Positions 9,323 through 18,305 of a stretch of DNA of 64,000 bases are shown here, piece by piece. Positions within the stretch are counted from its first letter, which is position 1. The number at the start of each line of letters is the position of its first letter. The position numbers and the translations under genes were made by a program. This DNA is from Caulobacter sp. 73W. Its GTDB lineage: Bacteria; Pseudomonadota; Alphaproteobacteria; Caulobacterales; Caulobacteraceae. The notes under the pieces are model-generated. The model saw only the letters and a list, made by a program, of their open reading frames with translations. It did not search any database and had not been told where the DNA came from. The stretch spans positions 3,770,501-3,834,500 of the forward strand of contig NZ_CP158375.1 of assembly GCF_041021955.1 (NCBI RefSeq). The letters run 5' to 3'.

Positions 9323-9682
9323 ATGGCCCGCGTCACCGTCGAAGATTGCGTCGAGAAGGTTCCCAACCGCTTCAGCCTCGTGCTGCTGGCGGCCCACCGC
9401 GCGCGCGCCATCTCCGCTGGTGCGGCGCTGATGATCGACCGCGACAACGACAAGAACCCGGTCTGCGCCCTGCGCGAGATCGCCGACGACGTCGTCGACG
9501 CCGAAGGCCTGAAGGAAAACCTGATCGGCACGCTGCAGCGCGTCGATGAGCACTCGGAAGCCGAGGAAGAGGCCGAAACCCTCGCCCTGCTGGCCGACCC
9601 GACGCACCAGCAGATGAGCGAGGCCGAACTGGTCCGCGCCCTGCAAAGCGACCGGGACGGCGGCCAGGAGGAGCGGTACTGA
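9323..9682 (+). CDS. rpoZ: DNA-directed RNA polymerase subunit omega
   Basis: The 119-residue protein begins [20 protein letters not shown] and continues [13 protein letters not shown], the region of omega that clamps the beta-prime C-terminus. An acidic, less conserved tail follows, as in other alphaproteobacteria. GAGG lies five bases before the ATG. Omega helps assemble the polymerase and in many bacteria forms part of a ppGpp site, which fits its position directly ahead of the (p)ppGpp synthetase/hydrolase gene, a widespread linkage. Confidence 0.97.
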   Translation: MARVTVEDCVEKVPNRFSLVLLAAHRARAISAGAALMIDRDNDKNPVCALREIADDVVDAEGLKENLIGTLQRVDEHSEAEEEAETLALLADPTHQQMSEAELVRALQSDRDGGQEERY

Positions 9683-9798
9683 GCCCCGAAGGCTCAGAAC
9701 CTCTCATTCTAGAGGCGGCCGAGCCGGCCGCCCCACCTCCGAACACGCGACAAGCGGAAGCCGGACAAGCGCCGGCTTCAGTCGATTCGAAGAAGGCC

Positions 9799-11973
9799 GT
9801 GCGGCCCAAGTTCCTTCGCCAGTACGAACTGATCGAACGGGTCCTATCCTATGACCCGACCGCCGACGAGGCGTTGCTGAACCGCGCCTATGTCTACGCC
9901 ATGCGCATGCATGGCTCGCAGACCCGGGCCTCCGGCGACCCGTACTACGCCCACCCCATCGAGGTTGCGGGCATCCTCACCGAATACCGCCTCGACACGG
10001 CCAGCATCGTCACCGCGCTGCTGCATGACGTGATCGAGGACACCGCCGTCACCCGCGAGGACATCGAGACCCTGTTCGGGCCCGAGGTCGGCGAGCTGGT
10101 CGAGGGCGTCACCAAGCTTTCCAAGCTGGAGCTGCAGGCCGAGCACCTTCGCCAGGCCGAGAACCTGCGCAAGTTCATTCTGGCCATCTCCAAGGACGTG
10201 CGCGTCCTGATGGTCAAACTGGCCGACCGTCTGCACAACATGCGGACGCTGCACTTCATCAAGAGCCCGGCCAAGCGCGAGCGGATCGCCCGCGAGACCC
10301 TGGACATCTACGCCCCCCTGGCCCGCAGCATCGGCGTGCACCGCATCTGCACCGAGCTGGAGGAGCTGTCCTTCGAGCATCTGAACCCGGTGGCGCGGAA
10401 CGCGATCATCCGCCGCCTGGAGGTGCTGCGCGACGAACAGGGCGGGGCGACCTCGCTGGTCAGCCAGGCCATCGCCGCCCGCCTGGACGGCGCCGGCATC
10501 CCGGCCCGGGTCTATGGCCGCGAAAAGCAGCCCTATTCGATCTGGCGCAAGCTGCAGCGAAAGTCGGTCGGCTTCGCCCAGTTGTCGGACATCTACGCCT
10601 TCCGTGTCATCGTCGACACGACGGACGACTGCTACCGCGCCCTGGGCGTGGTGCACCGCGCCTGGCCGTCGGTGCCGGAGCGGTTCAAGGACTACATCTC
10701 CACGCCCAAGCGGAACAACTACCGCTCGATCCACACCACGGTGGTGGGATCGAAGGGCATGCGCATCGAGATGCAGATCCGCACCGCCTCCATGGACCGC
10801 GTGGCCGAAGAGGGCGTGGCCGCCCATTGGCGCTACAAGGACACCTCGTACGGCTTCGACGCCGAGGCCATGGAGCAGGACGGCGGCCGCGATCCGCTGG
10901 CCAACCTGCGCCAGTTGGTCCAGGTGCTGGAGCATGGCGGCGACGCCGAGGACCTGATCGAGCACGCCAAGCTCGAGATGTTCCTCGACCAGGTGTTCGT
11001 CTTCACGCCCAAGGGCAAGCTGGTCAGCCTGCCGCGCGGGGCCATGCCGCTCGACTTCGCCTATGCCGTCCACACCGACGTGGGCGACACCTGCATCGGG
11101 GTGAAGGTCAACGGCGAGCTGAAGCCGATGCGCACGGTGCTGAACAACGGCGACGTGGTCGAGGTGGTGCGCGGCTCAAAGCCGGTGGTGCCGCCGGATT
11201 GGCGCTCTCTGACCGTGACGGGCCGGGCTCGCTCGGCCATCCGCCGCCACATCCGCCAGACCGAGAAGGAAGAATTCCTGCGTCTGGGCCGCACGGCCAT
11301 CGACCAGGGCTTCGAGCGCGCCGGCAAGAAGCGCTCGGGCGTCTCCCTGCGCCCGGTGCTGGAGCGGTTCGCCGTCCCCGCCGAGGATGACCTGTACGAC
11401 GCCGTCGGCCGTGGCCGCATCACCGCCAACCAGGTGCTGGAGGTGCTGTTCCCCGGCCTGAAGGACAGCGAGAAGACCCCCACCGCCGGCAAGCGGATCG
11501 AGGACGGCGCCGCCGCCCGCGCCTATGTCCGCGGCAGCGGTCTGACGCCAGGTATCAGCCTGCACTTCGGCACATGCTGCAACCCGGTGCCGGGCGACCG
11601 CATCGTCGGCATCGTCGAGCCGGAAAAGGGCGTGGTGGTCCACACCATCGACTGCAAGCGTCTGGCCGAGTTCGAGGATCGCGAAGACCTGTGGCGTGAC
11701 CTTAGCTGGACCTCGGAAGCCGAGCGCGAGACGATCTCCCAGGCCCGCCTTCACGCCACCATCACCGATGCGCCGGGCGTGCTGGGCCAGGCCTGCACCA
11801 TCGTCGGCGAGGCGGGCGGCAACATCGTCGGCCTGGTGATGAACCATCGCCATTCGGAGTTCTTCGACGTGGTCATGGACGTCGAGGTCAAGGACGCCAA
11901 GCACCTGACCCACATCGCCGCCGCGCTTCGGGCCTGCCCGAACGTCGAGACGGTCGAGCGGGCCAGAGGTTAA
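9799..11973 (+). CDS. spoT: Bifunctional (p)ppGpp synthetase/hydrolase (RSH, SpoT)
   Basis: The 724-residue long RSH protein has an HD hydrolase domain (YAHPIEVAGILTEYRLDTAS, then LLHDVIEDTAVTREDIE), a synthetase domain (KQPYSIWRKLQRKSVGF, STPKRNNYRSIHTTVVG), a TGS domain (VFVFTPKGKLVSLPRGA), the conserved HFGTCCNPVPGD segment and a C-terminal ACT domain (HATITDAPGVLG). It sets the alarmone level in starvation. GTG at 9799 is the first standard start. The frame stays open upstream to 9550, and a CTG at 9679, overlapping the rpoZ stop and behind a strong AGGAGG, could add 40 residues. Confidence 0.96.
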   Translation: MRPKFLRQYELIERVLSYDPTADEALLNRAYVYAMRMHGSQTRASGDPYYAHPIEVAGILTEYRLDTASIVTALLHDVIEDTAVTREDIETLFGPEVGELVEGVTKLSKLELQAEHLRQAENLRKFILAISKDVRVLMVKLADRLHNMRTLHFIKSPAKRERIARETLDIYAPLARSIGVHRICTELEELSFEHLNPVARNAIIRRLEVLRDEQGGATSLVSQAIAARLDGAGIPARVYGREKQPYSIWRKLQRKSVGFAQLSDIYAFRVIVDTTDDCYRALGVVHRAWPSVPERFKDYISTPKRNNYRSIHTTVVGSKGMRIEMQIRTASMDRVAEEGVAAHWRYKDTSYGFDAEAMEQDGGRDPLANLRQLVQVLEHGGDAEDLIEHAKLEMFLDQVFVFTPKGKLVSLPRGAMPLDFAYAVHTDVGDTCIGVKVNGELKPMRTVLNNGDVVEVVRGSKPVVPPDWRSLTVTGRARSAIRRHIRQTEKEEFLRLGRTAIDQGFERAGKKRSGVSLRPVLERFAVPAEDDLYDAVGRGRITANQVLEVLFPGLKDSEKTPTAGKRIEDGAAARAYVRGSGLTPGISLHFGTCCNPVPGDRIVGIVEPEKGVVVHTIDCKRLAEFEDREDLWRDLSWTSEAERETISQARLHATITDAPGVLGQACTIVGEAGGNIVGLVMNHRHSEFFDVVMDVEVKDAKHLTHIAAALRACPNVETVERARG

Positions 11974-11986
11974 GCGACAGTCCGGG

Positions 11987-12886
11987 CTAGGCCGGGACCA
12001 GCGTCCCCGGCGTCGTCCTCAGGCGGGCCGCGTCCCGCAAGGGCGGCGCACCGAACACCCGCCGGTATTCCCGACTGAACTGCGACGGGCTTTCATAACC
12101 CACGGCGTGCCCGGCCGACGCGGCGTCCATGTTCTGCGCCACGATCAGGCGGCGGGCTTCCTGCAGGCGTAACTGCTTCTGGTATTGCAAGGGGCTCATG
12201 GCCGTGACGGTCTTGAAGTGCTGGTGCAGGGCCGAGGCGCTCATCCCCGCTTCCGAGGCGACGTTTTCGACGCTGAACGGGCGGCTGTAGTTCAGCTTGA
12301 TCCACGAGATGGCGCGGTTCACCTGCTGCAGTCGATTGTCTGCCATGGCGATCTGGGTCAGGCGCGCGCCCTGGTCGCCGGTCAGCAGGCGATACAGGAT
12401 CTCCCGCTCCACCATAGGCGCCAGGACCGCGGCGTCGGCCGGCGTGTCCAGCAGGGCGACCAGCCGACGGGCGGCGTCCAGCAGCGGCGCGGTCACCGGG
12501 CTGACCGCCACGCCTCCGACAGGCTCGCGTCGAGGCGAGGCCTGGCCGCTGTCCATGATCAGCGCGCCGACCATGTCCGGGTCGATGTCCAGCCGCAGGC
12601 AAAGATACGGCTCCTCGGGCGTCGCCTCGATCACCTGGCCGATCACCGGAACGTCGACCGAGACGATCAGGTACTTCTCGCGGTCGTAGATATAGGCGGC
12701 GTCGCCGACCAGGACCTGCTTCCGCCCCTGGACGATCAGGCAGACGGCGGGTTCGTGCAGGGCCAGCAGCGGCTCGGTCGGGGTGGAGGCGCGGATCAGG
12801 ACGACGTGGGGCAGGGCGGTCTCATGCACGCCGTCGCTTCCCGTGAATTGTTCAATCAAGTCGGCCAGCTCTGTCCGGGCTTCCAT
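11987..12886 (-). CDS. AraC-family transcriptional regulator
   Basis: The 299-residue protein has an AraC-type N-terminal cupin region (EPLLALHEPAVCLIVQGRKQ, YIYDREKYLIVSVDVPVIG) and a C-terminal double helix-turn-helix (FSVENVASEAGMSASALHQH, AGHAVGYESPSQFSREYRRV). This AraC_N class often sits next to a short-chain dehydrogenase that it activates, and here an SDR gene is divergent 184 bases away. The inducer is not known. Confidence 0.92.
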   Translation of the reverse strand: MEARTELADLIEQFTGSDGVHETALPHVVLIRASTPTEPLLALHEPAVCLIVQGRKQVLVGDAAYIYDREKYLIVSVDVPVIGQVIEATPEEPYLCLRLDIDPDMVGALIMDSGQASPRREPVGGVAVSPVTAPLLDAARRLVALLDTPADAAVLAPMVEREILYRLLTGDQGARLTQIAMADNRLQQVNRAISWIKLNYSRPFSVENVASEAGMSASALHQHFKTVTAMSPLQYQKQLRLQEARRLIVAQNMDAASAGHAVGYESPSQFSREYRRVFGAPPLRDAARLRTTPGTLVPA

Positions 12887-12954
12887 CGTGATCTCCTTAC
12901 CCTTGCGCGATCATCTCTACGGGCGCGATCTTGGCTCCGCCATCGGTCGAATGT

Positions 12955-12968
12955 GATCCTGGAGGATC
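12955..12968. promoter_or_regulatory. Palindrome in the AraC/SDR intergenic region
   Basis: GATCCT-GG-AGGATC is a perfect 6-base inverted repeat in the 184-base divergent gap, 103 bases upstream of the SDR start. AraC proteins usually bind direct repeats, so assignment to that regulator is uncertain. Confidence 0.25.
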
Positions 12969-13070
12969 AGGCAATCCTTGGCCAGTATTGATCTACCGCC
13001 CGCGCCTCGTCTGGGCGGATGTTGACCTCACCCGGCCGACAGGGCCGCTCCGCAGATACGAGGTCTTCAA

Positions 13071-13814
13071 ATGTCCAGCGTCCAAACTCTTCAAGGCAAG
13101 GTCGTCGTCATCACCGGCGCCAGCAGCGGCATCGGCGAGGGTACCGCCCGCCTGCTGGCCCAACGCGGCGCCCATGTGGTGGTCGGCGCCCGCCGCACCG
13201 ACCGCCTGGCTGTCCTGGTCGACGAGATCACCAAGGCCGGCGGTTCGGCCCGCTTCCACGCCGTCGACGTCGTCGACCGGGCCAGCGTCGAGACCTTCGT
13301 CGCCGCCGCGGTCGCCGAGTTCGGCAAGATCGACGTGCTGGTGAACAACGCCGGCGTCATGCCGCTGTCGCCGCTCAACGCCCTGAAGCTGGATGAGTGG
13401 GACCGGATGATTGACGTCAACATCCGTGGCGTCCTGCACGGGATCGCCGCCGCCCTGCCGCACATGGAGGCGCAAGGCTCCGGCCACATCGTCAACATCG
13501 CCTCGATCGGCGCGCACTCCGTGGTGCCCACCGCCGCGGTCTACTGCGCCACCAAGTTCGCGGTGCGCGCGATCTCTGACGGCCTGCGCCAGGAGACCGA
13601 CAAGCTGCGGGTCACCGTGGTGTCGCCGGGCGTGGTGGAGTCCGAACTGGCCGACACCATCTCCGACGAGGCGTCGCGTGAGGGGATGAAGGCCTTCCGT
13701 CGCATCGCCATCCAGCCGGACGCCATCGCCCGCGCCATCGTCTATGCGATCGAGCAGCCGCAGGACGTTGACGTCAGCGAGCTGATCGTCCGTCCGACCG
13801 CCAGCCCGTACTGA
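13071..13814 (+). CDS. Short-chain dehydrogenase/reductase (classical SDR)
   Basis: The 247-residue protein has the cofactor motif TGASSGIGEGTA, NNAG in VLVNNAGVMP, the catalytic Ser in NIASIGAHSV and YCATK with catalytic Tyr and Lys, then SPGVVESEL. An Arg-rich stretch after beta-2 (GARRTDRL) suggests NADPH. CGAGGT precedes the ATG. The substrate is not predictable. It is probably controlled by the divergent AraC-family gene. Confidence 0.92.
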   Translation: MSSVQTLQGKVVVITGASSGIGEGTARLLAQRGAHVVVGARRTDRLAVLVDEITKAGGSARFHAVDVVDRASVETFVAAAVAEFGKIDVLVNNAGVMPLSPLNALKLDEWDRMIDVNIRGVLHGIAAALPHMEAQGSGHIVNIASIGAHSVVPTAAVYCATKFAVRAISDGLRQETDKLRVTVVSPGVVESELADTISDEASREGMKAFRRIAIQPDAIARAIVYAIEQPQDVDVSELIVRPTASPY

Positions 13815-13816
13815 GG

Positions 13817-14719
13817 CTAAAGCTCGGCCTCGCCCTTCAGGACCGGCACACAGCCGCCGCCGACGGTCGCACGGATGCCGTCGGCGGTTCGGCGCGCGGT
13901 GGCACTGAGCAGGGAAGGGCGGCCCATCTCCACGCCCTGGATGATCTCCCACGCGCCTTCGTCGGCGTCGGTGAAGGACAACAGCAGGGCGGCCAGGGTG
14001 ACGTTGGCGCTGCCGGTGGCGGCGTCCTCCCAGGTTCCGGACAGGGGCGCGAACATCCGGGCGCGGATGCGGCCCCCATTCTTGGCGTTAGGGTCGCGGG
14101 CATAGAGGTGCAGGGCCAGTCGCTGGGTTTCGAGCTGGTCCGAATGGGCGGCGAGGGCAGTCTGGAACGCCGCCAGGTTCGGCGCGGCGCGGGTCAGGGC
14201 CTCCGGGGTCACCTCCGCGAAGAAGAACGGGTTGCCGGTGCTGGCCAGGATCGGCGGATGGGTGTCGGTCACCAGGTCGGACACATGCAGTCCGGCGCAG
14301 GCGGACGCGTGGTCCGCCGGCAGGATCATGCCGGTGGATAACGGCTGCGGGGCTGCGATTATGCCGCCCGTGGGCTGCCCGTCGGCGTCGCGCTGGATCG
14401 TCACCTCGACGATGCCGGCCGGAACCTCCAACCGCAGGGCGTCGCCGCCGCGCATCTTGGACAGGACATATCCGGTGCCGACGCTGGGATGGCCGGCGAA
14501 GGGCATCTCGGCGGAGGGGTTGAAGATGCGCACCCTCGCCGTGTTGGCCGGGTCTTCCGGCGGCAGGATGAAGGTCGTTTCGCTGAGATTGAACTCGGTC
14601 GCCAGGGCCTGCATCTGCTCGCCCGTCAGGCCGCGCGCGTCGGTGAACACCGCCAGCGGATTGCCCCCGAAGCGGGTGTCGGTGAACACGTCAAGCGTGA
14701 CGAACGAGTAGGTCGGCAT
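13817..14719 (-). CDS. PhzF-family isomerase/epimerase
   Basis: The 300-residue protein matches the PhzF superfamily: VFTDTRFGGNPLAVFTDA near the N-terminus, EFNLSETTFILPP with the catalytic Glu, MPFAGHPSVGTGYVLS, and the C-terminal WEDAATGSANVTLAALLL. PhzF proteins have a diaminopimelate epimerase-like fold and catalyse isomerisations; most genomic copies, like this one, have no phenazine genes nearby, so the true reaction is unknown. It is divergent from an ArsR-type regulator 67 bases away and convergent with the SDR gene (2-base gap). Confidence 0.9.
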   Translation of the reverse strand: MPTYSFVTLDVFTDTRFGGNPLAVFTDARGLTGEQMQALATEFNLSETTFILPPEDPANTARVRIFNPSAEMPFAGHPSVGTGYVLSKMRGGDALRLEVPAGIVEVTIQRDADGQPTGGIIAAPQPLSTGMILPADHASACAGLHVSDLVTDTHPPILASTGNPFFFAEVTPEALTRAAPNLAAFQTALAAHSDQLETQRLALHLYARDPNAKNGGRIRARMFAPLSGTWEDAATGSANVTLAALLLSFTDADEGAWEIIQGVEMGRPSLLSATARRTADGIRATVGGGCVPVLKGEAEL

Positions 14720-14751
14720 GGTTCAGGTTCCAGCATTACGGCCAGGATTCC

Positions 14752-14782
14752 TTGACATGGAATTAGTCGATTGGCAAATTCC
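14752..14782 (+). promoter_or_regulatory. arsR promoter with overlapping inverted repeat
   Basis: TTGACA at 14752 is followed after 17 bases by a weak -10 (CAAATT, 14775-14780). An inverted repeat GGAATT/AATTCC (14759-14764 and 14777-14782) straddles the spacer and -10. The ATG of the ArsR-type gene at 14787 is where transcription would begin, so the mRNA may be leaderless and the repeat an autoregulatory operator. Confidence 0.4.
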
Positions 14783-14786
14783 CTAA

Positions 14787-15089
14787 ATGGAGCTCGCCGA
14801 GATTTTCCGCGCCCTGGCCAATGACAAGCGCCTGCTGGTGCTGGAGTGGTTGAAGGACCCGGTCACGCATTTCCCGCCGCAAGTGGATGGGGATCTGGTG
14901 GAGGACGGGGTCTGCGGCGTGTTCATCGCCGACAAGCTGGGGGTTTCGGCCCCGACGCTCAGCGAGCACATGAAGGTGCTGGTCAAGGCGGGGCTCGTCA
15001 CGCCCAAGCGGATCAAGCAGTGGACCTTCTACAAACGCGACGAGTCGGCGCTGACCCAGGCCAAGCGGGCGATCGAGACGCAGGTCTAG
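14787..15089 (+). CDS. ArsR-family winged-helix regulator
   Basis: The 100-residue protein starts MELAEIFRALANDKRLLVLE, with the recognition helix in GVSAPTLSEHMKVLVKAGLV and a wing IKQWTFYKRDE, typical of ArsR/SmtB-like repressors. Between helices lies an unusual insert (THFPPQVDGDLVEDGVCGV) holding a single Cys; no CXC metal site is present, so metal sensing is doubtful. No Shine-Dalgarno sequence precedes the start. The PhzF gene is the probable co-regulated neighbour. Confidence 0.9.
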   Translation: MELAEIFRALANDKRLLVLEWLKDPVTHFPPQVDGDLVEDGVCGVFIADKLGVSAPTLSEHMKVLVKAGLVTPKRIKQWTFYKRDESALTQAKRAIETQV

Positions 15090-15134
15090 GCTGCTCGTGT
15101 TCGAGCGGCCGCAAGGTGAATTGCGACACGGGAT

Positions 15135-15365
15135 TTAGGAGGTTCTACGTCTCGCCGACGCCAGCCTGATCCAGGCTGGAGAATGAGCGGCCGCCATCAA
15201 GGCGTACATCACCGCCATTCCATTCAGATGGGGCAGGGATGTGGCTGCGCATAGAGTCGCCAGCGGGCTTGGCTGGAGCGCTGCGCTCGCCGCCATGAAG
15301 CCAAATACCGGTGAGGCGCACAGGCTGATGCAAGCCGACAGAGTCAGGCGCGCGGAGGGGCTCAT
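15135..15365 (-). CDS. Putative small membrane protein
   Basis: A 76-residue ORF begins at an ATG 22 bases past the stop of the beta-propeller gene, with AAAGG ahead of it. It carries two hydrophobic stretches (ARLTLSACISLCASPVFGFM and a segment ending MAVMYALMAAAH) and ends in an Arg-rich tail, consistent with two membrane helices and a cytoplasmic positive end. I recognise no family. It is the third and last gene of an apparent minus-strand operon. The hydrophobic pattern supports coding, but the ORF is short. Confidence 0.4.
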   Translation of the reverse strand: MSPSARLTLSACISLCASPVFGFMAASAALQPSPLATLCAATSLPHLNGMAVMYALMAAAHSPAWIRLASARRRTS

Positions 15366-15387
15366 GCCGGCCTTTGGCTGCACGAGG

Positions 15388-16023
15388 CTAGCGAGGGGGC
15401 TTCTGGACGGCGCGAACGAGACCGCTGGGGCCGCCGCCACAGAAGAAGCGGTCCCGCCCGTCGCTTTCGAGACCCGAGACGACGGCGCCCGAGGGCATGC
15501 GCACGGCTTCAAGCACCTGCCCTGAGGTCGGATCCAGGCGGCGAAGACCGCTTTGCTCATCCTGCCAGAACCCGTGCCACAGCTCGCCGTCGATCCAGGT
15601 GACGCCCGTCACTTGGCGGTCGCTGTCGACGCTGCGCAGAACCTTGCCATCGGCGGGGTCGATCTCGTGGATCTGGCGATCGGCGAACTGTCCAACCCAG
15701 AGAGACCCTTCCGACCAGGCCAATCCTGAAGCGGCCCCATCGCCAGGGGCTGGGATGGAGCCGACGACCGCGCCTGTCTTGGGATCGACCTTGAGGATGC
15801 GGGTCCCCGCGATCTGGAAAAGGTGCTCACCGTCGAAAGCCGTGCCCGCATGGGCGGCGACGTCGATGGAGCCGACGACCGCTCCGCTGTCGCTGTCGAG
15901 CGCGTTCAGCCTTTCGCCGCTGGCGAACCAGATGCGCTCGCCGTCGAAGGTCACGCCATGGACGCCCTCGACCCCATCGAAGGGGCCGTACTCCCGAAGA
16001 ATTTCCGCGTCGGACTGTTTCAT
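15388..16023 (-). CDS. YncE/Vgb-like beta-propeller protein
   Basis: The 211-residue protein consists of repeated units of about 40 residues with a recurring hydrophobic, Gly-Asp/Trp pattern (FDGERIWFASGERLNALDSD, FDGEHLFQIAGTRILKVDPK, WSEGSLWVGQFADRQIHEID, IDGELWHGFWQDEQSGLRRL), as in glutamine cyclotransferase-like and Vgb-like propellers. No signal peptide is visible, so it is probably cytoplasmic. It follows a regulator gene by 10 bases and may act with it; the ligand is unknown. Confidence 0.75.
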   Translation of the reverse strand: MKQSDAEILREYGPFDGVEGVHGVTFDGERIWFASGERLNALDSDSGAVVGSIDVAAHAGTAFDGEHLFQIAGTRILKVDPKTGAVVGSIPAPGDGAASGLAWSEGSLWVGQFADRQIHEIDPADGKVLRSVDSDRQVTGVTWIDGELWHGFWQDEQSGLRRLDPTSGQVLEAVRMPSGAVVSGLESDGRDRFFCGGGPSGLVRAVQKPPR

Positions 16024-16033
16024 GTTCGCAAGC

Positions 16034-17257
16034 CTATACGGGCGTGATGGAATTCATGAGTAACAAGCCTGTCGGGAAACCGGGGATTGGCGGGGCGATC
16101 CACCGGCGGCTTCGTCCATCGCCATGCGACCGCACCTTGCCGGCGCCGGCCAAGGCCTCGAGGGCGCGCTGCACCGAACGCTGGCTGCGGCCCAGGACGA
16201 GGGCCAGGGCGGCGCTGGACCAGGCTTCGCCGTCGGAGAGAACCCCAAGCAACCCGGCGTGAGGGCCGTCCTGCGGAGGGTCTAGAAGGACAAGCTCACA
16301 GCCCTCTTGGGGCGAAAGGGCGTAGCCTCCGGGCGTGGCGATGAGGCCGCAGACGCTCAACAGTTCGGCGCGCAGGCGTCCGATCTCCACCCGAAGGCGG
16401 GCGCGGTGGCTTTCATCCACCTGCCGCGCGCCGAAGGCGTCTATGAGCAGCGTGCTACGGGTCGCTTCTTGCGGCCAAGCCTTAGCGAGGGCGCGCGCCA
16501 GGGCAAACAGAACGGGTCGTTTGGCGAGATCGACAGACCTGCCGGCCAGATAGATTGAGCGGCGACAGCCATCGACCACCACCGTGGTGTTCGACGCAAG
16601 AATACGCTCGACCTCTTCAAGCTTGATCGCCTGCTCATGGCCCTGACGGATCAGCTTGGCGGCGGGAAACTCAAGACTTGCGATGGCGCGGTCCACCTCG
16701 GCCAGGAGAACCTGGGACCTGGCGGCGCGGGCGGCGGTCTTGGCGCGCTGGATCGCCGAGCGCGCCGATGCGGCATGCAGCCGGCGCACGTTCAAGGCCG
16801 CGATGACCAGTTCATGCGCCGCCTGATAGGCCGGGGGCAGGGCGGCTGGGCTCAGGCCGCTCAAGATCTGATCGGCTTCCCGCAGGCGGCCGATCAGGAC
16901 CAGTCGTCGGACTTGCAAGTGGCCCGCGTGAGCGGCGTTCACCCGGTCCCCGCTGTGTTCGAGCGTCGTGCGCGCGTCATCCAGATCGGATGACGACTCG
17001 GCCAGATCGCGCGAGGCGAGATCGATCTCGGCCTGAGCCAGGATGCAGCGCGCGCGGTAAACCAACTCCGTGGGAGCAAACCCTGCCGCCGCGGCTTTCA
17101 GCAGCGACCTTGCGCGGGCGAAGTCGCCCAGTCGAGCCATGGCGATCCCTCGAATGGCGAGGGCGGGCGGATCATCCCGCAGGGCGACCCGTTTGAGAGC
17201 GCCGAGGACATCCCCGACCGCCATGGCGCGGGCGGCGGCGGTGATCAGAGAATCCAA
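16034..17257 (-). CDS. Regulator with helical repeats and two winged-helix domains
   Basis: The 407-residue protein begins with about 200 residues of Ala-rich helical repeats resembling TPRs (ALAIRGIAMARLGDFARARS, QVRRLVLIGRLREADQILSG). An OmpR/BTAD-like winged helix follows (SIYLAGRSVDLAKRPVLFAL, HRARLRVEIGRLRAELL), then a second C-terminal winged helix (SSAALALVLGRSQRSVQRAL). There is no signal peptide or receiver domain. It heads a minus-strand operon with the propeller protein and the small membrane ORF, and is divergent from the DUF899 gene. The domain reading is mine and no name is certain. Confidence 0.72.
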   Translation of the reverse strand: MDSLITAAARAMAVGDVLGALKRVALRDDPPALAIRGIAMARLGDFARARSLLKAAAAGFAPTELVYRARCILAQAEIDLASRDLAESSSDLDDARTTLEHSGDRVNAAHAGHLQVRRLVLIGRLREADQILSGLSPAALPPAYQAAHELVIAALNVRRLHAASARSAIQRAKTAARAARSQVLLAEVDRAIASLEFPAAKLIRQGHEQAIKLEEVERILASNTTVVVDGCRRSIYLAGRSVDLAKRPVLFALARALAKAWPQEATRSTLLIDAFGARQVDESHRARLRVEIGRLRAELLSVCGLIATPGGYALSPQEGCELVLLDPPQDGPHAGLLGVLSDGEAWSSAALALVLGRSQRSVQRALEALAGAGKVRSHGDGRSRRWIAPPIPGFPTGLLLMNSITPV

Positions 17258-17434
17258 ATCGGCTCCGAGAGTTTGTCGCCATCCAAGGCTGAACCGCCCC
17301 AGACTAGCGGCGATGTCGAACCTTCAGAAGGCGGCCCGGGAACCCCGTCACACTTGTTACTCCCCACGCCATCGGCGCGCCGCCTAGCGTTCGATCGCCG
17401 CCGCCACGACGCGGTGCGTATGGAGAGACAGACG

Positions 17435-18214
17435 ATGACGGCTCATCCGGTGGTGAACAAGGACAGGTGGCTTGAGGTCCGCCTGCAACTGCTCGAAGCG
17501 GAAAAGGACCTGACGCGCCGCAGCGACGCTGTGGCGCGCATGCGCCAGGCGCTGCCCTGGACCATCGTCGAGAAGGACTACCGCTTCGAGACGGAAGCAG
17601 GCGAGGTGGGGTTGAAGGACCTGTTCCGCGGCCGCTCGCAGCTGATCATCTATCACTTCATGTTCGGCCCCGACTACAAGGCCGGTTGCCCCTCCTGCTC
17701 GGCGATCGCCGATGGTTTCGAGGGCGTTGTGACTCATCTGGAGAACCACGACGTGGCTTTCGCGGCTGTGTCGCGGGCTCCGCTGGAGCGGTTGCTGGCC
17801 TATCGCCGGCGCATGGGCTGGACGTTCGATTGGGCTTCGTCCCACGCGACGGACTTCAACTTCGACTACGCGGTCTCCTTCACTGAGGCAGAGCAGGCCA
17901 GGGGCGTCGTCGCCAACTACCGGCAGGAGCCGCCGCTCGACCAGGCGATGACGGTCATGCCGACCGAGACAATTCTGGAAGGACCGGCCAAGGGCGCGGC
18001 GGCGAGCGGGACGGACTTGGCGACCTATGCGCGGGAGCGGCCAGGCATGAGCAGTTTCGTCATCCAGGACGGGGTCGTGCATCACGCCTACTCGACCTAT
18101 TCGCGCGGGGTGGACGCCTTGTGGAACGCCTATGTCTGGCTGGATCGCGCCCCCATGGGGCGGAACGAGCAAGGCTATTGGTGGCGTCGTCACGACGAGT
18201 ACGGAGGCGTCTGA
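17435..18214 (+). CDS. DUF899 thioredoxin-like protein
   Basis: The 259-residue protein matches DUF899: [20 protein letters not shown] at the start, the thioredoxin-like segment [20 protein letters not shown] with a CXXC pair, NFDYAVSF and the terminal [11 protein letters not shown]. Its role is unknown, although the fold suggests redox chemistry. I chose ATG 17435, which has GGAGAG in front; the frame extends upstream to 17273 without family similarity. It lies divergent from the two-winged-helix regulator. Confidence 0.87.
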   Translation: MTAHPVVNKDRWLEVRLQLLEAEKDLTRRSDAVARMRQALPWTIVEKDYRFETEAGEVGLKDLFRGRSQLIIYHFMFGPDYKAGCPSCSAIADGFEGVVTHLENHDVAFAAVSRAPLERLLAYRRRMGWTFDWASSHATDFNFDYAVSFTEAEQARGVVANYRQEPPLDQAMTVMPTETILEGPAKGAAASGTDLATYARERPGMSSFVIQDGVVHHAYSTYSRGVDALWNAYVWLDRAPMGRNEQGYWWRRHDEYGGV

Positions 18215-18305
18215 CCTGATCTGGATCAAGGGGCCGGCCGGCTTTCCGCTTGCCGGGCCTCCTGCCGGATTGGACCTTGGCCTGCGGCGGTGTATGCAGC
18301 GGCCC

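Noticed and set aside
13817..14719. Phenazine biosynthesis
   Set aside because: A PhzF homologue alone does not imply phenazines; no other phz gene is present.
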